From Berkiella_A sp963976875 (lineage in GTDB: Bacteria > Pseudomonadota > Gammaproteobacteria > Berkiellales > Berkiellaceae), in the NCBI GenBank assembly GCA_963976875.1, contig CAXBML010000005.1, forward strand, positions 102,382 through 166,381: a stretch of 64,000 nt of DNA, given 5' to 3'. Below are positions 52,138 to 62,400 of this stretch, in pieces. A program made the position numbers and the translations under genes. The notes beneath the pieces were generated by a model that saw only the letters and a program-made list of their open reading frames with translations, was not told the origin of the DNA and made no database searches. Each line of letters begins with the position of its first letter. The stretch's first letter is position 1.

Positions 52138-52512
52138 TTATGAGTTTTGGTCACAATCCATGATGACACCAGAGTCACAAAGCATCATATTGAGTTGTGG
52201 CGCACTAAAGCCATCCATACGGAATTGACCTACGGTGATGACTGGGACACCTTGTGCCATATCAAGCGCATTGTATTTATCTTGGCCTTCCGCTGTTTCA
52301 ATATCATAAACGTTATATTCAATGCCTAACGAACTTAAGTATTCTTTAGCTTTTACGCAATGTGGACACCACTCAGCCATATAAATACTGACGACTTTTT
52401 CAGGGGTATAAATCGGGTCGAAGAAGGATTCCTCTGCGAGACAAACAGATGATTTAGTCATCATTATTACAAAAAACAACCCGCATGCGGCTTTGAATAT
52501 ATTCCTTAACAT
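52138..52512 (-). CDS. Exported glutaredoxin-like thiol protein
   Basis: 124 residues from the ATG at 52510-52512 (GAGG 6 nt upstream). An N-terminal hydrophobic signal (about 8-24) ends near SVCLAE. The thioredoxin fold follows, with VSIYMAEWCPHCVKAKEYL and a CPHC active site. GVPVITVGQFRMDGFSAPQL carries the cis-Pro and the glutathione-site GF. The C-terminus has two more Cys. It probably works on disulfides in the periplasm. It heads a two-gene unit with the Cys-containing endonuclease-I homologue, which could be its substrate. Confidence 0.82.
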   Translation of the reverse strand: MLRNIFKAACGLFFVIMMTKSSVCLAEESFFDPIYTPEKVVSIYMAEWCPHCVKAKEYLSSLGIEYNVYDIETAEGQDKYNALDMAQGVPVITVGQFRMDGFSAPQLNMMLCDSGVIMDCDQNS

Positions 52513-52674
52513 ACAATCCTCAGATAACATTGACTAGAAACCAACCGTTTTACCGGGTTATGAATTAAATTACAACTGTTATATGGGCAAATTAATTTGA
52601 TGCGTAAGGGGCTAGGGATTAAGATAAAAATAAGTCTTTGTTTTTAATCAATATTACTTTGATGGATAACTATC

Positions 52675-53430
52675 TTGAGGAATGTACTCACTCATCATTT
52701 ACGCCATTTTTTTTTAGTCTTACTGCTTTTGGCGTTCAGCTTTGGTCCTATGTCCGCAAAGGCTGCAGGCCCTATTATGCACGCCTACTTAGGACTCAAG
52801 TGGTTAGCTGTTTTTGCACCGGACTATGATGAAAATGCTAAGCGGGAGTTTATACTGGGTACACTATTTCCCGATATAAGGTACATTGGAAATATTCCAC
52901 GCAGCAAAACGCACCTTAAGAATATATCTTTGGTGAATATTGCAAAAGAACAATCACCCTTTATACAAGGAATGCAATTTCATAGTTACGTTGATAATAT
53001 GCGTTTTTATTTTTTAAAGCACCATGCAATCCAAAAAAATATAGACAAATTGCCTAATAAACATAAAAGTATTTTTATAAAGCTCATCGAAGATCAGATT
53101 TTATTTGAACAGCAGAATAGCTGGCATACTATAAAAAAATATTTAGTTGATCCCTGTGATGGTGAGAAAAATTTTGATTTAGATATCGCTACGTTGACCA
53201 AATGGCACTTGGGGCTAACATACTATTTTAGTGCTTTGCCCAGCACTATATTGAGCCAAATTAGTATGTTTAACAAAGGCATTTTGATGTTGGACGCGCC
53301 AACCGTTAATGCATGGAGCATATCAATCAAAGAGTATGCTTCGGATGAAGCGTTTAATCAGTACATTAGTGATTTGGTAAAGTATTTTGATGAAAAATTA
53401 TCATCAGAGAAGCCATCCTTGGCTCGATAA
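52675..53430 (+). CDS. Exported zinc-PLC/S1-P1-like protein
   Basis: 251 residues, TTG start (an upstream stop at 52660 leaves no earlier option). Signal peptide with cut near MSAKA-A. The mature protein starts GPIMHAYLGLKWLAVFAP and has FILGTLFPDIRYIG (about 58-71), SKTHLKN and FIQGMQFHSYVDNMRFY (about 99-115). This spacing of His, Asp and His-x3-Asp is that of the zinc-dependent phospholipase C/S1-P1 nuclease fold. Enzyme activity is plausible but not certain. It converges with the giant adhesin gene, with 3 nt between the stops. Confidence 0.55.
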   Translation: MRNVLTHHLRHFFLVLLLLAFSFGPMSAKAAGPIMHAYLGLKWLAVFAPDYDENAKREFILGTLFPDIRYIGNIPRSKTHLKNISLVNIAKEQSPFIQGMQFHSYVDNMRFYFLKHHAIQKNIDKLPNKHKSIFIKLIEDQILFEQQNSWHTIKKYLVDPCDGEKNFDLDIATLTKWHLGLTYYFSALPSTILSQISMFNKGILMLDAPTVNAWSISIKEYASDEAFNQYISDLVKYFDEKLSSEKPSLAR

Positions 53431-53433
53431 ATA

Positions 53434-56400
53434 CTAGTGTTGTATATTGACCTCTGCTGCAATCTGTTCCAAATGATTTTGTAAAGCTTGAACATCATTG
53501 CCTTGAACTGTCCCAATATCTTCAAATATCAGAGTCGTATCATTTGCCAGCGTGACTTCCACATTGGCATTTTCACCATCTTGAGTGAAGCTTTCAACCG
53601 CATCAGCAAAGGTAGACTCGCCATCATTATCTGCATCATCGACATTAATAAACGTTAGCTTATTCGCCCCATTGATACCTAAGTCTTTGACATAAACAGT
53701 ATCAGGCGCATCATTTTTATTTAAGTCAATTATAAACTCATCAACGCCGTCCCCGCCTTGCATCACTATAGCGTTGACATTTTTATTTGCGGTTGTGAGT
53801 GCATCCGGACCTGTTGTACCCAATAAGTTCAACAATGAACCAGGTTCAGATAAGATATTCACTTCAAGGTGAGCTGATGTGACGTTTCCACTAGCTAGAT
53901 CTTTCAAGCTATATGACAAAGACTCAACTTGATCTTGAGATGCGTTTCCAGCTTGATAGTCAAATTCTCCCAGCTTATTAATAGTCAGGGTTGCACCTAA
54001 AGGTGTTATAATTTGTACATCATTCCCATTCTCAGGTACCGCAATGTGTACGGTCGTGCCATTTGCATCTGCGGTTGCATCAATACCATAGTATTGCGCG
54101 ATATTCGCATAATGGTTAGCATTAAAGGTCTCGATACTGATTTGGGTAAGCTCAGCACCTTCTTGACCGTGAAGATCGTTGTCAATCAAATTGCCATAAA
54201 CATCGCTATTGGCTTCTACCCAAGAGACATCATCATTCGCAATAAAACTATTAGTCGCTGATGGATCTAGTGGAGTAGGCGGGATACTCTGTAAGTCATC
54301 ATTAGTTGGTATGTGACCGGTTAATTCATTTACCAAGTCGTAGTTGATTGTAGCCTCAGGCATATCATTTACTAACTTAATATCTAGGGTTGAAACGCCT
54401 GATTTGGAATCGTCAGACTCTAGCTCCATTGATAATTCGAAGCTATCTACATTAGATGAATTATTAATTAATCCAAGTGCAGCACTACTCAGTAAGGAAT
54501 AGGTATAGTCTCCTTTATTGGCATTTTGAGTATTTTCTGTGTGCAGAGTTAAAATACCCATATTAGTCTGAATGGTTAACACGGAACCATTTTTGACTGT
54601 TAAGAAGCCAGAGATAGAGACATCTGTAATGTTAATATCATTAGAAGCATTTTGATTACCGATAACATTGCCTGATATCTCTGAGCTGTCATCATCAGAA
54701 GATGAGGCAAGGAAAGATTGTGTTTGAGTAAGAGGAGCAGGCATTATGTTAAATGCGGACTCTACCGTTGATTGATCTCCATCATTATCCTCGATGGTGT
54801 AAGAGAACGTATCAGTGCCAATAGGAGCACCATTTTGGTCATAGGTGAAATCACCATTAGATTCTACTGTTAGCATGGCACCCAGCGGGGTTTCTATATT
54901 CTCATTATCGGGTATTGGAATGATAATCACACTACCATTTCGAGTTGCACCGTTGAGTTCTGGATGGTCATCTAAGTAATCTCTTGCATCTAGATTACTG
55001 CCTAAATCAAACTGAATGTCAATAATCTTTATAGGCTCATCAGCGCCAGAGATATCATTTGCTAATAGATTGCCATTCACTTCAACTGAGTCAATGGTAT
55101 CTATCAAGATTTGTTCTAAGTTAGATAAATCCGATTCAACTTCAAATACATCATTTTCATTATTCGTATTGGTTAAGGGTCCTAAATGCTCATTGACATC
55201 GGATTGGTTACCTGCAGGAGCAATGTTAAGAACAAAAGCTTCAACATCATTGTTCGCAAGCAGATCTCTCCAGCCTTGTTCTTCTTGGTTAGTTAGTTCA
55301 TTGTTGTCAGGCGCGGGAACACCATCAGATAACCAATAAACTCTATCAATAAATCCGTCCAAACTGTTATCTGACGCATCATTATTAATGTCCGCTGTTG
55401 TTTCGTTTATTGCGGCTCTGTAGTTTGTCCAAGACTCATCATCTAAATTATTAATATAATTTTTCGCATCTTGAATATTGTTAAATTCAGAAGAAGTCCA
55501 GGCATCATCATGGTCATTGCCATTATTGTTACCTGAGAAGGTGACAATCGTTATTTTAAGGGCAGAACTCGCATCTTCATAGCTATCCAGCAAAGCATTT
55601 TTATTGGTTAGTGCTTCCTTGACAATATCTAATCTAGATTTATTTGTGTTACCAATTTCTTCTCCCATACTACCAGAAATATCTATTGTAAATGTAAGGT
55701 TATAAGATGGCTGTGGCGGTACTAAGACATCAATAGAGTCACTCACAGCTGTTGGTACGTCATCAATAATTCTGATGGACAGCGTATCTTGTGCTACATC
55801 GTTGTCTACATCTTTTAAGGTGACAGTAAAATCTTCAAAGAGGCTATTTTCACCATTAGCGTCTGGATGGTCCTCATTGTCGTTTAAAGTATAATCATAA
55901 GTGATGACTCCAGTGTTGGCATCATATGCATTTATAGATAGCATATTGCCAAGAGGGGTTGCAAAACTGATTGCAGCAAATACGCCGTTAGTGATGACAG
56001 GTTGTCCACCAACAGTGACATCGTCAACCCCATCAGGAGCGGATATTGTAAATGTACCCTCTACCGTTGTTTGGTTGGCATCGGGATTAGTACCATCAGA
56101 TAAATGTTCTTCATTGACAACCGCATCACCACCTTGTGATTTAGGTGTGAGGTCAGTAATACGAACCACATCATCGCCATCTTCCACTTTGACTTGTTGT
56201 AAACCAGTCGCTAAATCACCATCACCATCTTTAATAGTGTATAAGAAGTCATCATGTGCTGGTTCTAAAGTATTACCATCAACATTGAATGGTGCGGTAT
56301 AGGTGTACGTGCCATCGATATTCATTTCAAGCACGCCACCTAAGGGGGTGGGGATTTCCTGATTGAAGTTGGAAATCACCACATCATCGCCGTTTTGGAT

Positions 56401-59400
56401 AGCACCGGCTAGACCTGGGTGGTTAGATAAATAGTCTTGGGCCTCCTGGTTAGAGTCAAACTCAAAAGTAATGGAGACCATCATGAAGCCTTCATCAGCT
56501 CCTATATCCACATTATCCTGGATGTTGCCATCAAAAGAATTTACTTGAAAGTCAAAGGCTAAGATATCGTCTACGTTGCTTAAATCCGAGTCGATTTGCA
56601 AGACAAGTGGGTTGTCAGATGGGTTAGCGAGCTCTTGTAAGTCATCTAAAGCCCCATTAGATGCGATATCAACAATAATAGCATTGACATTATTATTGTC
56701 CAAGGTATCTTGCCAATCTTGCACTTCTGCGGGTGACAATGAATTGGAGTCAGCGGGGAAGGGCTCACCATCAGACATGTAGTAGACAACATCAACAAAC
56801 TCATCTAATGCTGGGTCGGCTGCATCATCTTCTATAGCATTAGTTGCTGTTGCAATGGCATCTTTGTAATTTGTGACACCATCTGCATTTAAGCTATTGA
56901 CATAATCTTTAGCATCTTGAATGCTATAAAACTCCATGGGCGTGCCCGCATCAGAGTTAAATTCAATAATCGTAATCACGAATGCAGACGTGTTACTTTC
57001 TATAGAGTCAAATACACCATCATTTTGAGTTAGTGCTTCTTGAATTTTATCTAAACGATTAAAATTCTCACCTTGAATTTCTTCTCCCATGCTACCAGAA
57101 GTATCAATGACAAAAATAAAGTTATGGGGTTGTTTGGTACTTTCAAGGACCATCTCACAACCTTCATTGGCAATAGGACCATCATCCTCAAACTTGAATG
57201 TTTGACCAATATTGAGTGTTTCTGAACCCGTTGTCATATCGCCATCAGAGTCAGTAATCTCAGCATCTAAAGTTAATCTGATAAGATTGGCTGAAGATAA
57301 CGTGGTCGGTGAGCTTGCTTCATCAGGATCCAGAGGATCGTCATGCACAACGGCTCTGATTTGGTCTAATGATACTTCACCACTACTGGTATCCACCGCG
57401 ACTGTAAAGACTAATAAATTACTATTTGCTGTGCGACCTTCTACGACATCGCCGTTCATAGATAGTAAGACATCTTCGCCAGTTAAAGTATCTTCTATGC
57501 CACTGTTCACATTTGGGGATAAGACAGATAAGCTGTATTCGGTATTTAAAGATCCTGAACCATCTGCACCAAATTGCTCGTTCAAACTAAAGTTGTCTGA
57601 GAAGTCATTACTAGCATCGACACCAAGCTCAGTTTCATCCACCACTAACATATCGTTGCCAATATCACTGTGTATGTCAAGAGTCGGTACATCATCAATA
57701 ATTCTAATGGACAATGTATCTTGATCTGTATCATCATCTGTATCTTTTAGAGTGACAGCAAAATCTTCAAAGATATTATTTTCACCATTTGCATTAGGAT
57801 GAGCCTCATTATCATTTAATGTATACTCATAGGAAATAACGCCTGTGTTAGCGTTATAGCCAGTAATAGATAATGTATTACCGAGTGGCGTTGCAAAGCT
57901 AATCGCAGTAAATACGCCATTCGAGATGACCGGTTGGGCACCAATGGTAACATCATCAACTCCATCAGGGGCAGAGACTTTAAAGTTGCCTTCAACAGTG
58001 GTTTGATTGGCATTTGGATTAGTGCCATCAGGCAAATGTTCTTCATCTACAACCGCATCCCCACCTTGTTGTTTGGGGGTGAGGTCAGTAATGCGAACGA
58101 CATCATCGCCATCTTCGACTTTGATTTGTTGTAAGCCAGTGGCCATGTCGCCATCACCATCTTTTATGGTGTACAAGAAATCATCATGCGCTGGTTCTAT
58201 ATCATTTCCGTCAACATTAAATGGTGCCGTATATGTATAGGTGCCATCGATATTCATTTTAAGCACGCCACCTAAAGGTGTGGGAATTTCCTGATTGAAG
58301 TTGGAAATCACCACATCATCACCATTTTGAATGGCGCCTGCTAATCCAGGGTGGTCAGACAAATAGGTCTGAGCATCTTGATTAGAGTCAAATTCAAAAG
58401 TAATGGAGACCATCATGAAGCCTTCATCAGCTCCTATATCCACATTATCCTGGATATTGCCATCAAAAGAATTAAGCTGGAAGTCAAAAGCCAAGATATC
58501 GTCTACGTTGCTTAAATCTGAGTCGATTTGTAAGACAAGTGGATTGTCGGATGGATTAGCGAGCTCTTGTAAGTCATCTAAAGCTCCATTAGACGCAATA
58601 TCAACGATAATAGCATTGACATTATTATTATCCAAAGTATCTTGCCAAGCTTGGACGTCTGCAGATGAAAGTCCACTAGATGAAGGGTTAGGTTCACCGT
58701 CAGACATAAAGTATACAACATCAACATAGTCATCTAGGCTTGGATCAGCAGCATCTGCGTTGATGGTCCCAGTGGTTGTTTCAATGGCATCTTTATAGTT
58801 CGTTACGCCACCTGCACTTAAGCCATTGACGTAATCTTTAGCATCTTGAATACTATCAAATTCTATGGGCGTGCCCGCATTAGCATTGAATTCAATAATG
58901 GTAATCACAAATGCAGATGTATTATCTTCTATAGAGTCAAATACACCATCGTTTTGAGTTAATGCTTCTTGGATTTTATCTAAACGATTGAAGTTTTCGC
59001 CTGGAATGTCATTTCCCATGCTGCCAGAGGTATCAATGACAAAAATAAAGTTATGGGGTTGTTTGGTACTTTCAAGGACCATCTCACAACCTTCATTGGC
59101 AATAGGACCATCATCCTCAAACTTGAATGTTTGTCCAATATTGAGTGTTTCTGATTCCGTTGTCATATCGCCATCAGAGTCAGTAATTTCAGCATCTAAA
59201 GTTAATTTTATCAGATTGGCTGAAGATAACGTGGTTGGTGAGCTTGCTTCATCAGGATCCAGAGGATCGTCATGAACAACGGCTCTAATTTGGTCTAATG
59301 ACACTTCACCACTACTGGTATCCACCGTGACTGTAAAGACTAATAAATTACTATTTGCTGTGCGACCTTCTACGACATTGCCGTTCATAGAGAGTAAGAC

Positions 59401-62400
59401 ATCTTCGCCAGTTAAAGTATCTTCTATGCCACTGTTCACATTAGGGGATAAGACAGATAAGCTGTATTCGGTATTTAAAGATCCTGGGCCATCTGCACCA
59501 AACTGCTCATTCAGACTAAAGTTGTCTGAGAAGTCATTACTAGCGTCGACACCAAGCTCAGTTTCATCAACCACTAACATATCGTTGCCAATGTCACTGT
59601 GTATGTCAAGAGTCGGAACGTCATCAACAATTTTAATTCTCAAACTTGCGTCATCAGAGTTACCCAAGTTATTTGTAAGCGTATATTCAAAGTCTTCTAA
59701 TATGATATTATTGCCATTAGCATCTGGATGGGTGCCATCAGTTAATAAAGTATATTTAAAGTCTCCAGCAGAATTGCTACCTTGGTCCTCTGTATAAACA
59801 ATAAGTTGGCCCAAATCTGAGTCAATGGTAATAATACCGTTAACAGCTACCTCTGTCTGTCCATCAAACATGACAGCAGAAATAAAGCCGGTATTTTCAC
59901 CAAAGTCATCGTTTAGTAACAAATTGCCCGTTACCATACGTGTATTCGGGTCTGGGTTGGTACCGTGGTCCAAGCCTTCCTCGTATACCATAAACATTTC
60001 ATTATCAAAACCATCGCTGTTGGCATTGATTTCATCATCAAAAATCAAGCCAACCCCTGTTGGATCTAATATTTGAACGGGGTTGTTTGATACTGTCTCA
60101 GCATTGAGCAGATGAACAGTAAATGATTCTGTGGGTTCCATAAATTCATCATCAACCACACTAAATGGAATAATGCCTGAAGTTTCACCAGCAGGAATTG
60201 TAATAGTATTGGTGAGAATGATATCGTTCAAATAATCTGGCCCATTGAGGGCTGTACCATTGACGACTTGATATTCGATGACAACATCCTCAGTAGAAGG
60301 GACTGTCAGAGTAACTAAGAACTCTATGGTAGGATCTACGCCTTCTGTCGCCGTGGCATCACCAATAATGATACCAGGCGCTTCTGAGACTTTGAAAGCA
60401 AACTCGGCAGTAGACGGATCACCATCAGCATCTACAATTGTATACAGTAATTCATCAGTACCATTGTTATCGTTACTATTAATAATTTCATAGGTATAGT
60501 CACCATTAGATTCGACTTTCAATGTTGCGCCTAATGGTGTTTCTATTTCCTCGTTGGGAATAGGAATGGTAATAACGCTACCATCGCGTGTTGCACCGAT
60601 GAGCTCAGGATGACCATCTAAATAGTCTTGAGCTGCTTGGTTATTGTCTAATGCGAATTGAATGTTAATTAAATTGATAGGTTTATCTGCACCAGATTCG
60701 TCATTAGCTAAGAGATTGCCATTCACTTCTATTGGATCTATGGTATCTAACAAGATATCACCCAAATTGGATAAATCAGGCTCAACCTCAATGACTAATG
60801 GCATATCAGTTGGGTTTGCGAGTGGCTCTAAAAACTCATTCACATCCGATTGATTGCCACTAGGTGCAATATTTAAAATAACAGTATCAATACTATTCTG
60901 GTCAATGAGAACTTGCCAGGCAGATTCTTCCTGATTGGTTAACTCATTATTAGCAGGCTGTGGTGAACCATCTGATAACCAGTAATTTCTATCAATAAAA
61001 CCATCTAAGCTACTGTCCGATGCATCACTCAGAATATCTGCCGTTGTCTCGTTTAAGGCAGCCCTATAATTTGTCCATGATTCGCTATTTAAAGCATTAA
61101 CATAGTCTTTGGCATCCTGAGCATTGTCAAATTCTAAAGATGTCCATGCATCATCAGAGTCATTGCCATTATTATTACCAGAGAAAGTGATAATGCTTAT
61201 TCTCAGAGCCGCACTAGCATCCTCATAGCTATCGAGTAAGGCACCTTGGTTTGTTAGTGCTTCTTTCACTATATCTAATCTTGACTTGCCGCCTGTATTG
61301 GGGATGGTATCTCCCATGCTACCAGATATGTCAATGGTAAAAGTAAGGTTGTAAGAGGGTAGTGGAGGTTTAACCACTTCAATACAGTCGTCATTGGCCA
61401 TAGGTCCATCATCGTGGAAAATCAAATCTTGTCCGATATTTAAAGTGGCGCTATCTTCAGCTGTGTCACCATCTTTATCTATAATTGTATCGGTGCGTTT
61501 TAACTGAATGAGATTATCATTACTCAGTGTTACTGCATCATCTGGATCTGTAGCGTCAGGGTGAACAAGGGGACGGATTTGGTCTAGTGTTACAACACCA
61601 TTAGCATCAACAGAAGTTGTAAATACTAGCTCATCGCCAATTGCAGTTCGACCTTCAACAACACCACCATTCATAGATAATATGACATCTTCTCCTGATA
61701 GAACATCATCCAATCCGCTGTCAGTGCCATTGCCACCATTTATTTGTAAAACATAGTTTGTAGAGGTTGTTCCTGCGTTATCCGCCCCAAAGTCACTATT
61801 AACGGTTGTGAAGTTGCTAGAGTAGTCTTTGCTATCATCTATGGATAAATTTGTTTCATCGACAATTAATTGAGGAACATTATTGTTAATGCTGCGAATA
61901 TTAATGCTAGGGCCATCATCTTTAAAGACTAAACTCGTGCCAATATTCAGAGCCGCGCTATCAGAGCTGCTATCGCCATCTTTATCCGTAATGGTATCTG
62001 TTCTGGTTAGTTTGATTAAATCCGAGTCTAATGACACGGGATCATTCGGATTATTGGCGTCAGGATGTTGTAATGCTCGAATTTGGTCTAATGTCGCGAC
62101 GCCACTATTATTCACGGAGAATGTAAAGACTAATAAGTCACTAATTTCGGAGCGGCCTTCTACGACGTTGCCATTCATGGATAAGATCACATCTTCGCCA
62201 GTAGCCACATCCACTAACCCGGTTGGGTCAGAGGCATTCAGAGAGAGTACATAGGCTGAGACCACCGAACCGGCATCATCAGCGCCATAGTCAAAGACAG
62301 AACTAAAGTTATCGGCAAAGTTGGCGTTGGCATTGATATTCAAGTTGGTTTCATCGACCATCATCATATCCGCATTCGCCACTTTAGTGACATCGATACT

